Shown here: one piece after another, positions 38,324 through 51,399 of the stretch
Layout of the letters: each line of letters opens with the position of its first letter
Numbering within the stretch: the stretch's first letter is position 1
NCBI GenBank assembly: GCA_963834365.1
Contig: CAWIBS010000037.1
Coordinates: forward strand, 1-64,000
Reading direction: 5' to 3'
DNA length: 64,000 nt
Origin: CAWJAP01 sp963834365
GTDB lineage: Bacteria > Acidobacteriota > Vicinamibacteria > Vicinamibacterales > Vicinamibacteraceae
Translations under genes and position numbers: made by a program
The notes under the pieces: model-generated
What the model was told of the DNA's origin: nothing
Seen by the model: the letters and a program-made list of their open reading frames with translations, nothing else
The model's database searches: none

Positions 38324-39697
38324 TGGGATTGTTCGACGAGATCGATGGCGGCGCGTGGCAGCGAACGGAAGGGAGACGTCCCGGCGCCGCTGGCCGAGCG
38401 CATGCGTCCGCGCACGCTCGACGAGATCGTCGGCCAGGAGGCGCTGCTCGCGCCAGGGCGTCCGCTGCGCGAAGCGGTGGACGCCGACGTCCTCCAGTCG
38501 ATCATCCTCTGGGGGCCGCCGGGCACCGGCAAGACGACGCTCGCACAGGTCATCGCCCGCTCCACGCGCGCGCATTTCATCGCCTACAGCGCCGTCACGA
38601 GCGGGATCAAGGAGATCAAGGCGGTCATGGCTGAAGCCGAAGAGGCGCGCCGGCGTCTCGGCCGCCGGACGATCCTCTTCGTGGACGAGATCCACCGATT
38701 CAACAAGGCCCAGCAGGACGCGTTTCTGCCGCGGGTGGAGGCCGGCGATCTCGTGCTCGTCGGCGCGACCACCGAGAACCCCTCGTTCGAGGTGATCGCC
38801 GCACTGCTGTCGCGCTCGAAGGTGTATGTGCTCCAGCCGCTCGACGAGCGGGCGATCGGCGAGATCCTGAGGCGGGCGTGGACCGACGCCGAGCGCGGGC
38901 TGGCCCGCGCGGCGGACGCCCTCACCGACGATGGCCTGGCGGCGCTCGCGCGCTATGCGAGCGGCGATGCCCGCGTCGCCCTGAACGCGCTGGAGCTGGT
39001 CGCGGGGTTCACGGCGCGGCGATCGATCGGGCGCGTGGACGGAACGCTCGTCGCCGATCTGCTCGAGAAGCGGGCGCTGCTCTACGACAAGGGTGGCGAG
39101 GAGCACTACAACGTCATTTCGGCGCTGCACAAGTCGCTGCGCAACTCCGATCCCGACGCGGCGGTCTACTGGCTGGCGCGGATGCTCGAAGCCGGTGAGG
39201 ATCCGATGTATGTCGCGCGCCGGCTGGTCCGCTTTGCATCCGAGGATGTAGGCCTGGCCGATCCCCAGGCGCTGCCGCTCGCCGTGGCCGCCGCTCAGGC
39301 CACCCATCAGACGGGCATGCCAGAGGCCTCGACGGCGCTGGCCGAGGCCGTGCTCTATCTGGCGACCGCGCCGAAGAGCAACGCCGTCTACCGCGCCTAC
39401 GGCGAAGCGGCGTCCCAGGCGACGCGCGATGCGACCGAACCGGTTCCCCATCATTTGCGCAACGCGCCGACGTCACTGATGAAGAACCTCGGGTATGGCG
39501 CGGGGTATCGCTACGCCCACGACGAACCCGACGCCATCGCGGCGATGGACTGTCTGCCGCCCAGGCTCCAGGGCATGGAGTTCTACCGGCCGACGCCGCG
39601 AGGCTATGAGAAGACCGTCCGCGATCGGCTGGAGCGATGGAAGGCCCTCAAGCGATCGCGCGCCGCCGCCGACCCCACCACGGACCCCGATTCTTAG
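38323..39697 (+). CDS. rarA: Replication-associated recombination protein A
   Basis: The confident reading frame runs 38345-39697 (450 residues). AAA+ motifs: Walker A ILWGPPGTGKTTLAQVIA, Walker B ILFVDEIHRFNKAQQDAFLP, sensor VGATTENPSFEV. The C-terminal MgsA part contains YRYAHDEPDAI and GMEFYRPTPRGYE. The natural start is probably ATG 38323, which overlaps the previous stop (TGATG) and reads MGLFDEIDGGA, matching the family N-terminus; one extra base near 38353 separates it from the main frame. It acts at stalled forks and on single-strand gaps. Confidence 0.92.
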
Positions 39698-39757
39698 GCC
39701 TTCTGCCCCACTCCCCTTCCCAGAACTGCATCGTTTCGGATTGGGGGACTGTCCCGC

Positions 39758-39789
39758 TGTGGAAAACTCCTGTGGAAAAGTGTGGAACG
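39758..39789 (+). promoter_or_regulatory. Cluster of DnaA-box-like 9-mers
   Basis: TGTGGAAAA at 39758-39766 and 39771-39779, then TGTGGAACG at 39781-39789. Each of the first two differs by one base from the reverse DnaA box TGTGGATAA. They lie between rarA and the outer-membrane protein gene. Whether DnaA binds is unknown. Confidence 0.4.
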
Positions 39790-39835
39790 ATGCGGGCGGG
39801 CGTTAGGGATGTCAGACGGACGACAACGATTGTCA

Positions 39836-39865
39836 TTGAACCAACGCCGGCCGTTACCGTAAACT
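39836..39865 (+). promoter_or_regulatory. Weak candidate promoter for the outer-membrane protein gene
   Basis: TTGAAC at 39836-39841 and TAAACT at 39860-39865 with an 18-base spacer, in an unusually A+T-rich part of the 243-base gap that otherwise holds no gene. Both hexamers are imperfect. Confidence 0.3.
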
Positions 39866-39940
39866 CTTACGACTTTGAAGCTAAAGCGGATTTCTGGCAC
39901 GGCAGGCAGTTTGCAGTCATCCGCCGCCAAGGTTGATTGA

Positions 39941-41153
39941 ATGAAGCTTACCTGCATCTGCGCCGCGACTGCCTGCTGCCTGAGTTTCGCCAACGCAGCA
40001 TCAGCCCAGCAGTCCCAGCCGACGGGCCAGGGCTCGCCCGCAACCCCGGCGCACCCGGTGCCCGAGGCCGAACCGGTCGTGCCAGGTCTGGCAGCCACGG
40101 AAGGCGAGCATCAGGGCGGCGTCAAAGGCTTCCTGTCGAAGATCAACAGCGAGGCCGAGGGCTGGACCCCTCGCGCCGGCAGCGTCGTCGCCGGTAGCGG
40201 CATCGCGCTCGGCGCCCACTACCGCCGACCGCTGGCCAGTCAGCGGCTGTTCTTCGATGCCGAGTATCTCGGTTCAATCAAGGGTTATCAGACGACGTCG
40301 TTCGGCCTGTCGACGCGGCCGCTGGCCAACGGGCGTCTCACACTCGGTGTCGGCGTCACGCGCGACAGCCTCCTCGAGGAGGACTTCTACGGGCTGGGCC
40401 CGGATTCCGCATCCCGAGTCGCACACGAGCTACACGCGAGTCGGAACCGAAACCGGCGGCTGGCTCGGCTATCGTCTCGCTCCGGGTGTCGATCTGAAGT
40501 CCACGCTCGGGTTTGTCCACACGGATCTCGCGGCCGGGCATCAGTCGGGAATCCCGACCATCGGCGATCGCTTCACGACCGCCAGCGCCGCTGGCATGGG
40601 GCTCGAAACGAACTTCATGCATGCCGGCGTCACACTGTCGGTCGATCGCCGGGATTCGCCGAAGCTGACCAGGAACGGCGGCTACTACCAGGTCGGCCTG
40701 CAGCACTTCACCGGGCTCGGAGGCGGAACCGCCGACTTCATTCGCGTCGATCTCGACGCGCGGCGATACGTGCCGATCCGCGCCCTCAGCGAGAACGATT
40801 CCATCGCCGTGCGCGGCCGGCTGTCGCTGACCAACGCCAGCGGCGACCGCGCGGCGCCGTTCTACTTTCTGCCGCGCCTCGGCGGCAGCAGCCTGCGTGG
40901 CTACGACTCGTCACGGTTCATCGATCAGCATTCCGCGGCCGTCAGCGTCGAGTATCGCTGGCAGGTTCGCCGGCGGCTGCAGCTCGTGAGCTTCGTGGAC
41001 GCCGGGCAGGTCGCGCCGTCGGTCGATGCGTTCGCAGCACACCGCTTCCAGGCGGCCTTCGGCGCGGGCGTCCGCTACCGCGGCTTCCGGCTCGATTACG
41101 CCGTCGGCCGGGAAGGCAGCCGCGTCCACGTCGGCTTCGGCCCCTCGTTCTAA
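39941..41153 (+). CDS. BamA/TamA-type outer-membrane beta-barrel protein (one frame break)
   Basis: About 403 residues from ATG 39941 with a signal peptide (LTCICAATACCLSFANAASA). A proline-rich linker precedes amphipathic beta strands: FFDAEYLGSIKGYQTTSFGL, RLTLGVGVTRDSLLEEDFYG. An extra base near 40415 breaks the frame. It then continues TRVGTETGGWLGYRL and FLPRLGGSSLRGYDSSRF, the conserved L6-like motif of Omp85 barrels, and ends HVGFGPSF with a C-terminal Phe at 41153. No POTRA domains are visible, so it resembles the short barrel-only surface-antigen type. Partner unknown. Confidence 0.85.
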
Positions 41154-41187
41154 AACCCGAAGCTCACTTGTGTAGTGGTGATGTGGC

Positions 41188-41236
41188 GCAGGCCTTTAGG
41201 CCTGCCCGGGCCCGCGTTGGCCGGGCTGAAGCCCGG
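41188..41236. repeat. Two REP-like palindromes between convergent genes
   Basis: GCAGGCC-TTTA-GGCCTGC at 41188-41205 and CCGGGC-TGAA-GCCCGG at 41221-41236. They lie in the 142-base gap between the outer-membrane protein and the convergent mutL, so termination for both is plausible. Confidence 0.7.
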
Positions 41237-41295
41237 CGCCACCTTGGCGGGCCCGCTGTCAACACAAGCGAACTCCGGGGCTAGGTCCAGCCAAG

Positions 41296-43131
41296 TCAAA
41301 TCCGCTGAAAGTTCCGTTCAATCTCCCGGCGCGTGAGCCGGAGGACGACAGGCCGTCCGTGCGGGCAGACGGTCGAGTACGCAGTCCGTCGCAGCTCGTC
41401 GAGGATGTACTGCATCTTCTCGCGCGTGAGCGGATCGTGCGCCTTGACGGCGGCATGACACGCCATCGTCGCCGCCGTTCGGCGCAACGCCTCATCGACG
41501 CGCGCTCCGCGATCGAGCCCGTCCAGATCGTCGGCGATCGCCCGCAGGGTCCCGGCTGCGGTTTCGAGTCCGACCAGCACGGGGACCGCGGAGACCCGAA
41601 GCGTGCCCGCGCCGAAGTCTTCGATCTCGAATCCCAGACGCTTCAGGCCGGTGGCGTGGTTCGACAACACGTCGGTCGCCGACGGCCCCAGCTCCAGGAT
41701 CAGCGGCTCCAGCAGACGCTGGCTCTCGAGCTCGCCGGTCGTCAGGCGCTCGAGCACTTGCTCGAACAGCACCCGCTCGTGCGCCACGTGCTGATCGATG
41801 ATGAGCAGTCCCTCGACGTCGATCGCCACGATATACGTATCCCGGAACTGCCCGAGCGGAACCATCGGACGGACGGCGTCGATCGTGGACTGCCGCTGGC
41901 CGAGACCGGCTCCGCTTCGTTCCCCGCCGGGCAGATGCGGCAGGCTCCCGGGGTGCACGCCCGGCTGGGCAGGTCCGGAATCGTAGAGGCCCTCTGCCCC
42001 AGCCCCCGCTGGCCAGCCGGTCGCTGACATCGCGCTTCCCGTCCCGGCCGGGATCGGTTCACCGAAGACGCCCGGAATCGGCCGCAACGAAGGCTCGGTG
42101 GCGCCAATCGTGACGCTGCCGGTCGCCTGGAGCTGCAGCTCCGGCACGGCCGGCCTGCCCAGAGTGTCGGCCAGCGCCCGCCGCAGCACTTCGTGCACGA
42201 GCGACGGCTCCAGGAACCGAACCTCCGCTTTCGTCGGGTGCACGTTCACATCGACGCGCTCGGGCGACATCTCGATGAAGAGGTGCACTTCCGGGCTGCG
42301 CTCCTTGATCGTGGCGACGCTATAAGCGTCCGAAATCGCGTGGGCAATCGTCCGGTCGCGCACGATCCGGCGGTTCACGAAGACGTGCTGCGGTCCGCGC
42401 ACCGGCCCCTGCTCGGCCAGGGCCGCGACGAAGCCCGTCAACCGGAGACCAGCGGACTCCCTGAACAGCTCGATGAGGTCCGGCCGGTCGCCGAAGACCT
42501 GATACAGGCGATCGCGCGCGGTCGACGCCGGCGGGCACTGGAGCACGCGCCGGCCGCCGCTCGTGAGCGTGAAGCCGATCTCCGGATAGCCCAGGGCGAA
42601 CTGAGTGACGATGCGCGACACCTGCGCCGACTCCGCGGCGTCCGACTTCAGGAACTTCCGCCGGGCGGGCAGGTTGAAGAAGAGATCCGCGACCTCGAGG
42701 CACGTGCCTTCGGGCGCCGCGACCTCGCGAATCGCCTGCACGGCCCCGCCATCGACGCGGATTTCGGTTCCAGCCAGCGCGCCACGGCGCCGGGTGCGCA
42801 GGACGAAATGCGACACCGAGGCGATGCTCGGCAGCGCCTCGCCGCGGAAGCCGAGCGTGCGGATGGCGCCGAGGTCCGCCGCCTGCCGAATCTTGCTCGT
42901 CGCGTGCCGCTCGATGGCGAGCCGTGCGTCCTCCGCCTCCATGCCTTCGCCGTCGTCCTCGACGCGGACGAGCGACTTGCCGCCGAGCTCCGTCGTGACG
43001 GTGACGCGTCGGGCGCCGGCGTCGATCGCGTTCTCGACCAGCTCCTTGACGACCGAGGCCGGCCGTTCGACGACCTCGCCCGCCGCGATCTGGTTGGCAA
43101 GGTCGGGCGGCAGCAGGTGAATGCGCGGCAC
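41296..43131 (-). CDS. mutL: DNA mismatch repair protein MutL
   Basis: 611 residues from GTG 43131 (MPRIHLLPPDLANQIAAGEV). GHKL ATPase motifs: ELVENAIDAGA, RVEDDGEGM, TLGFRGEALPSIASVS. The C-terminal dimerisation domain carries IIDQHVAHERVLFE, which keeps the D-Q-H-x-x-x-E-x-x-x-x-E endonuclease metal site, plus ACHAAVKAHDPL and CPHGRPVVLRLTRREIERNF. So it is likely a nicking MutL as in bacteria without MutH. The open frame continues into corA, but only because of a frame break there. Confidence 0.93.
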   Translation of the reverse strand: MPRIHLLPPDLANQIAAGEVVERPASVVKELVENAIDAGARRVTVTTELGGKSLVRVEDDGEGMEAEDARLAIERHATSKIRQAADLGAIRTLGFRGEALPSIASVSHFVLRTRRRGALAGTEIRVDGGAVQAIREVAAPEGTCLEVADLFFNLPARRKFLKSDAAESAQVSRIVTQFALGYPEIGFTLTSGGRRVLQCPPASTARDRLYQVFGDRPDLIELFRESAGLRLTGFVAALAEQGPVRGPQHVFVNRRIVRDRTIAHAISDAYSVATIKERSPEVHLFIEMSPERVDVNVHPTKAEVRFLEPSLVHEVLRRALADTLGRPAVPELQLQATGSVTIGATEPSLRPIPGVFGEPIPAGTGSAMSATGWPAGAGAEGLYDSGPAQPGVHPGSLPHLPGGERSGAGLGQRQSTIDAVRPMVPLGQFRDTYIVAIDVEGLLIIDQHVAHERVLFEQVLERLTTGELESQRLLEPLILELGPSATDVLSNHATGLKRLGFEIEDFGAGTLRVSAVPVLVGLETAAGTLRAIADDLDGLDRGARVDEALRRTAATMACHAAVKAHDPLTREKMQYILDELRRTAYSTVCPHGRPVVLRLTRREIERNFQRI

Positions 43132-43133
43132 GC

Positions 43134-44100
43134 TCAGCGCCAGTCCGAGCGGTTGAAGTACCCAGAGCATGCTGCCCGCGATCACGCCCATGATGGCGGC
43201 AATCCACCAGAACTGGGCGACGTCTCCGCCGGCGAACCGCGGCAGCTCGACGTTCATGCCGAACATGCCGGTGAAGACCGTGAGCGGCAGGAAGATCGTC
43301 GAGATCACCGTCAGCGTCTTCATCACCCGGTTGAGGCGATTCGACGTGAACGACAGGTGTGCGTCGAGCAGGCCGGTGACGCGATCGTGAAAGATGTTGG
43401 CCTCCTCGACCAGGCGGACCAGGTGATCGTAGACGTCGCGCAGCCGGAAGGCAATCGGCTCGGCGATGATCGGAAACTCGCGGCGAGCCAGCCGCGCGAC
43501 GACGTCGCGCTGCGGCGTCACCACACGGCGCAGCGACGCGACGTCCTTCTTGAGCGACAGGATCTGCCGGACGTCGTCGGCCGACGGCTGTTCGAACACG
43601 CGGGTTTCGATCTCGTCGAGCCGCACATCAAGCTTGTCGACTTCCGGCCGGTAGTTGTCCACCATCGCGTCGACGATGCGATGGAGCAGCGCTGCCGGAC
43701 CCTCGGCCAGTATGAAATCGTTGCGCGGACACATCTGGATCACGGCCGCGACCGACCGCGAGAAGTCGTCGTGGATCGTCACCAGATAGCGGTCGCTGAG
43801 GAAGATGTCGATCTCGTGGGTGGCAAAGGTGTGCCGCGCCGCCGAGAAGTCGATGCCGTGGAGAATCAGATAGAGGTAGGATCCGTAGCTCTCGATCTTC
43901 GGCGTCTGAATCTCGCTGAGCGCGTCCTCGATCGCCAGATCGTGGAACTGGAACACCTCGCTCAGAATCTTGGCCTCGTCATCCGACGGCGACTGCAGAT
44001 CGACCCAGACGAACCGCCGGCTGTCCGGGGCAATCCACGCCGGATCGACGCGCTCGGCGCGCTCGGTCGTGCTCCCGTCGGAAACGAAGATGGTGATCAT
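43134..44100 (-). CDS. corA: CorA-type magnesium/cobalt transporter (frame break at the end)
   Basis: About 322 residues from ATG 44100. Long helical cytoplasmic domain (FQFHDLAIEDALSEIQTPKI, LVRLVEEANIFHDRVTGLLD), then the first membrane helix with the signature TGMFGMNVELP and a second helix (FWWIAAIMGVIAGSMLW). As written it runs into mutL. Removing one base near 43160 gives the ending WVFNRSDWR and TGA at 43134-43136, three bases before the mutL GTG. Pentameric inner-membrane divalent cation channel. Confidence 0.9.
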
Positions 44101-44174
44101 TCGGAAGTCCGAAGGACGAGTCCAGGTACGAGGTCCGGGTCCTTCTCGTACTTGGTACCTCGTACTGTACCTCG
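44101..44174. repeat. Irregular GTACCTCGT repeats between ppdK and corA
   Basis: GTACCTCGTACT followed by GTACCTCGT at about 44155-44175, with an inverted-like GGTACGAGGT at 44125. Short intergenic gap, no gene. Confidence 0.5.
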
Positions 44175-47012
<2,838 letters not shown>

Positions 47013-47046
47013 TGTTCGTGTGCTCAGCGGGTCAGACTTACTGACG

Positions 47047-47074
47047 GGGCTACGGGCTGCGGGCTACAGGCTAG
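47047..47074. repeat. GGGCTAC heptamer array between glyS and ppdK
   Basis: Four units: GGGCTAC, GGGCTGC, GGGCTAC, AGGCTAG. Same unit family as the arrays at 57142 and 58584. Confidence 0.8.
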
Positions 47075-47119
47075 GGGACCAGGCAAGGCGCAGGAGGCCG
47101 AGGTCCTGGGGCGTTCCGA

Positions 47120-49402
47120 TTACTTCTCGGGCTTGGTGGATTCGGGCGCGATCTCCGAGATGTCGGCCAGCGACACGATCAGATCGCGGAGGCGGGCGAC
47201 CAGCGCGAGACGGCGGGCGCGCACCGCCCCGTCCTCGTGCATCACGAGGACATCGGTGAAGAAGCGATCCACGGACTCGCGAAAGCCGGCCGCCAGCCGG
47301 AACGCCGATCGATAGTCGCCGCGCGCCGCCGCCTGCTCGACCTGGGGACCGCGGGCGCGCATCTCGTCGGCCAGTCGGCGCTCCGCCGCATCGCCGGCGT
47401 CGGTGCCCGTGGCGTCGCCGATGGCGCCCGCCCCGGACGCGACGTCCTTCGCGATGTTCTTGACGCGCTTGAACGCCGTCGCCAGCGCGACGAAGTCGTC
47501 CGAGCCGCGCACCTCGCGCAGGGCCTCCAGCCTTCGCCGGGCGTCGAGCGGCGCCATCGCCAGCGAGCCCTGTGCAGGGACGACCGCGTTGATCTCGTCG
47601 TAGGCATACCCCCGGCGCTCGAAGAGGAACCGGAGTCGATCGACGAGGAACCGGGTCAGCTCGGCGAGCCACTCGGGCTGGCCTGTGAGCGTGTCGAGCT
47701 GCAGGTCCTCGTCGGCGGCGGCCGCGACGATATCCGACGCCTGATACACGGTGGCCGCCTCCGCCACCAGTCGATCGAGCGACAGCGGGGCCTCGAGCCC
47801 CGCGAGCTCCGGGAGATCGACGAGGACACGCAGCAGACCCTGGGCCTGGCGTCGCAGCGCGAACGGGTCGCGAGCGCCGGTCGGACGCTCACCCGCCGCA
47901 AACATTCCGACCACCGAGTCGATCTTGTCTGCGGCGGAGACGGCGGCCCAGGGGATGGCGCCGGGGCCCAGCGCATCGTGCGCCGGCGGCGCGCCAGCCT
48001 CGACGCCGATCGGCAGGTAGTGATGGTAGATGGCGCGGGCGACGGCCTCGGGCTGGCCTTCATGCCGCGCGTACAGACCCCCCATGGTCCCCTGCAGCTC
48101 GTTGAACTCGCGCACCATGCCGGTGACGAGATCCGCTTTCGCCAGTCGGCCGGCGGCGCGCGCGTTCGCAACTTCGCCAGGCGCGCCGAACCCCTCGCCA
48201 GCCAGCCAGCCGGCCAGTCGCTCGAGACGGAGCGCCTTCAGACGGTAGGTGCCGAGACGCTTGTGGAAGAGCAGCGTGCCGAGCCGATCCAGGCGGGCGT
48301 CGAGCGGCATCCGGCGATCGGCGTCCCAGAAGAACTGCGCGTCGCGCAGCCGCGCCGTCAGCACGCGCTCGGCGTTGACGGCGATCGCGCGCGCGTTGTC
48401 GGTCTCGATGTTGGTGACCGCGAGAAACGCCGGCAGCAGCCGGCCCGCATCGTCGGTCACTGGAAAATAGTGCTGATGATAGATCATCGTCGTCGTCAGC
48501 ACTTCTTCGGGAAGACCGAGGAAGTCGGGCGCGAACGTGCCGGCGATCACGCTCGGATACTCCATCAGATCCACGACCTCCTGGAGCAGCGCGGTCTGCG
48601 CGCCGCCGGCGCCGCTGACCCGCCCGCCGAGGCGCCGCGCGTGCGCATCGAGCTCCCGCGCGACGCGCGCATGACGCTCCTCGCGCTCGAGCAGCACGAA
48701 GTGCTCGCCGAGCTTCGACCGGTAGTCCGAGATCGATCGCACCTTCAGCGCCCGGCCGGCGCGACCACTCCCGGCGAGGACGCGATGACCGTAAGTGACC
48801 GCGCCCGATCGCACGTCCTGGACCGAGGAGGTCTGCGCGAGCGCGTCACGCCGGATCGTGAACGGGACGACGCGCCCGCCGTGCAGAAAGAGGATCCAGC
48901 GGATGGGCCTGCCGAACGTGAACTCGCCGCGGCCATCGTCCAGCCAGGCATCCCACCGCATCTGCTTCGCGAATGCGAGATCGCGCAGTGTCGCGGCCAG
49001 GACGTCGGGCAGCACGTCCACGGTGGCCTTGCCGCGCTCGTGCCGCGTGTAGGCGAGATAGCGGCCTTTGGGGGTCTCGACCGTCGCGAGCGCCGAGGGC
49101 TCGACCCCGGCCTTGCGCGCGAAGCCGAGCGCCGCCGGGGTGGGCTGGCCGTCGGGCGCGAACGCGGCCGAGGCGGGCGGGCCCGTGACCTGCTCGTCGA
49201 GATCCGTCTGGCGCTCGGAGATGCGCGCAATCGCCGCCGTCAGGCGGCGCGGCGTGGAGTGGGTCTCGATGGGGGCGCCCACCCCGATCCGAAATGCGGC
49301 CAGCTGCGCCGCCAGGCGCTCGCCCAGCTGCCGCGTCAGCGGCGGCAGCCAGCTTGCCGGCAGTTCCTCGCATCCGATCTCGAGCAGCAGTTCACGATCC
49401 AT
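47120..49402 (-). CDS. glyS: Glycyl-tRNA synthetase beta subunit
   Basis: 760 residues, intact. Begins LLLEIGCEELPASWLPP, typical of GlyS, with HSTPRRLTAAIARI, FLGLPEEVLTTTMIYHQHYF and the helical HD-like region PWAAVSAADKIDSVVGMF. The C-terminal anticodon-binding-like domain ends the protein. With GlyQ it forms the alpha2beta2 enzyme that charges tRNA-Gly. It starts 23 bases after glyQ. Confidence 0.96.
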   Translation of the reverse strand: MDRELLLEIGCEELPASWLPPLTRQLGERLAAQLAAFRIGVGAPIETHSTPRRLTAAIARISERQTDLDEQVTGPPASAAFAPDGQPTPAALGFARKAGVEPSALATVETPKGRYLAYTRHERGKATVDVLPDVLAATLRDLAFAKQMRWDAWLDDGRGEFTFGRPIRWILFLHGGRVVPFTIRRDALAQTSSVQDVRSGAVTYGHRVLAGSGRAGRALKVRSISDYRSKLGEHFVLLEREERHARVARELDAHARRLGGRVSGAGGAQTALLQEVVDLMEYPSVIAGTFAPDFLGLPEEVLTTTMIYHQHYFPVTDDAGRLLPAFLAVTNIETDNARAIAVNAERVLTARLRDAQFFWDADRRMPLDARLDRLGTLLFHKRLGTYRLKALRLERLAGWLAGEGFGAPGEVANARAAGRLAKADLVTGMVREFNELQGTMGGLYARHEGQPEAVARAIYHHYLPIGVEAGAPPAHDALGPGAIPWAAVSAADKIDSVVGMFAAGERPTGARDPFALRRQAQGLLRVLVDLPELAGLEAPLSLDRLVAEAATVYQASDIVAAAADEDLQLDTLTGQPEWLAELTRFLVDRLRFLFERRGYAYDEINAVVPAQGSLAMAPLDARRRLEALREVRGSDDFVALATAFKRVKNIAKDVASGAGAIGDATGTDAGDAAERRLADEMRARGPQVEQAAARGDYRSAFRLAAGFRESVDRFFTDVLVMHEDGAVRARRLALVARLRDLIVSLADISEIAPESTKPEK

Positions 49403-49425
49403 GGAGAACCCAGATCACCGGCGGG

Positions 49426-50310
<885 letters not shown>

Positions 50311-50340
50311 GGGGGTGTCGGAAGCGACCTGCGGACAGCT

Positions 50341-50375
50341 ACCAGTTACCAGTTACGAGTTACGAGTTACGAGTA
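50341..50375. repeat. Heptamer array between recO and glyQ
   Basis: Five units with exact period 7: ACCAGTT x2, ACGAGTT x2, ACGAGTA. Sits in the 128-base gap upstream of glyQ. Confidence 0.85.
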
Positions 50376-50438
50376 CCTGACGAGTGAGTTCGTGGCGTTT
50401 CATCTGGAAGCCTCCGTCGCTGATCGAGAAGGCCGTTG

Positions 50439-51185
50439 TCACTGCTGTGTCATTTCCCGCAGCACGCGTATGGACCGGAGCTCCTTTTCGAGATGCCACG
50501 TGATCAGCGCCTGGTGCGCGCCCGCCAGCTCCCGCGAGGCGGCCGGCTCCAGCGTGACCGACCCCAGGGCGTTGGGAGCACACCTCGCGGCCGACTTCAG
50601 GAACCCGAGCGCCGCCGGCGACACCGCAGCCGCCGCGGCTCCCGGCGCACACCGGGGACAGACGAAACCGCGGGTGGCCGGCGCCAGACGCCCGCCTTCG
50701 GTCAGAGCCCCATGGCAGCACTGACAGACGGACACAGAAGGATACACGCCCTGCAGCCGGAGCAACCAGTACTCGAAGTAGCGCACCAGCGCCTGGACCG
50801 GCACGTCGCCGGCCAGGGCGTCCACGACCGACGTCCCGAGTCGAAACAGCCGCTCGTTGGGATCGCCCTCCGGCGCCCACTCGTCGATCAGCTCCGCAAG
50901 ATAGCCGATGTAGCCGAGGGCCTCGGGATGATGCGCCGCCAGCGGTGATCGAAGCGCATCGGCCGTGTTCAGCGACACCAGCTCGCGGCTCTCCTTTTCG
51001 AAGTAGACGACCGACGCCCAGGTCAGCGGCTCCAGAGCCCCGCGGAACCGTGATCGGAGACGTCGGGCCCCCTTCGCCACTCCACGCTTCTTGCCGCGAT
51101 CGCGGGTCAGGAACACGACGATGCGATCCACATCGCTGAGGGCGTACGTGCGGAGAATCAGCGCATCGGTCGTGTGGAGGGGCAT
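50439..51185 (-). CDS. recO: DNA repair protein RecO
   Basis: 248 residues from ATG 51185. The N-terminal OB fold starts LHTTDALILRTYALSDVDRI and LTRDRGKKRGVAKGARRLRS. The C-terminal helical domain has a zinc site CQCCHG and CPRC. RecO loads RecA with RecF/RecR and anneals strands. The open frame extends about 49 codons upstream through a palindromic repeat, so the internal ATG is preferred by homology. Confidence 0.95.
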   Translation of the reverse strand: MPLHTTDALILRTYALSDVDRIVVFLTRDRGKKRGVAKGARRLRSRFRGALEPLTWASVVYFEKESRELVSLNTADALRSPLAAHHPEALGYIGYLAELIDEWAPEGDPNERLFRLGTSVVDALAGDVPVQALVRYFEYWLLRLQGVYPSVSVCQCCHGALTEGGRLAPATRGFVCPRCAPGAAAAAVSPAALGFLKSAARCAPNALGSVTLEPAASRELAGAHQALITWHLEKELRSIRVLREMTQQ

Positions 51186-51254
51186 GAATGCAGCGACGGG
51201 CCGGTGCCAAACCTTCGTATTGTAGCCGAGCGCCAGGGACATTGGGCGACGGAG

Positions 51255-51399
51255 GTCCGGCTGAAGCCGGACACTACGACGAGCCCGAAACGCGAGGTGC
51301 CGCTTCGAGGACGCCGCCACGGGTGCCCCCACGAGGGCGCCACTACGAGGACGCCGCCACCACCGCTACGAGTACGTCAGTGTCCGGCTTCAGCCGGAC
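51255..51399. repeat. Composite REP element between era and recO
   Basis: GTCCGGC-TGAA-GCCGGAC at 51255-51272 and GTCCGGC-TTCA-GCCGGAC at 51382-51399 are opposite-core palindromes bracketing about 110 bases with repeats of CGAGG-CGCCGCCAC type. A further partial copy (TTTCAGCCGGACC) follows at 51407. The outer part encodes the last residues of the era reading frame. Confidence 0.75.

Noticed and set aside
39894..39914. Sigma54-type promoter (TGGCAC and TTTGCA) before the outer-membrane gene
   Set aside because: The GG and GC elements are 15 bases apart instead of 10, so it does not fit the consensus.
48745..49373. Arg/Ala-rich open frames opposite or within glyS, and many like them elsewhere
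   Set aside because: They are antisense or shifted shadows of intact genes with no domain content or ribosome-binding site.
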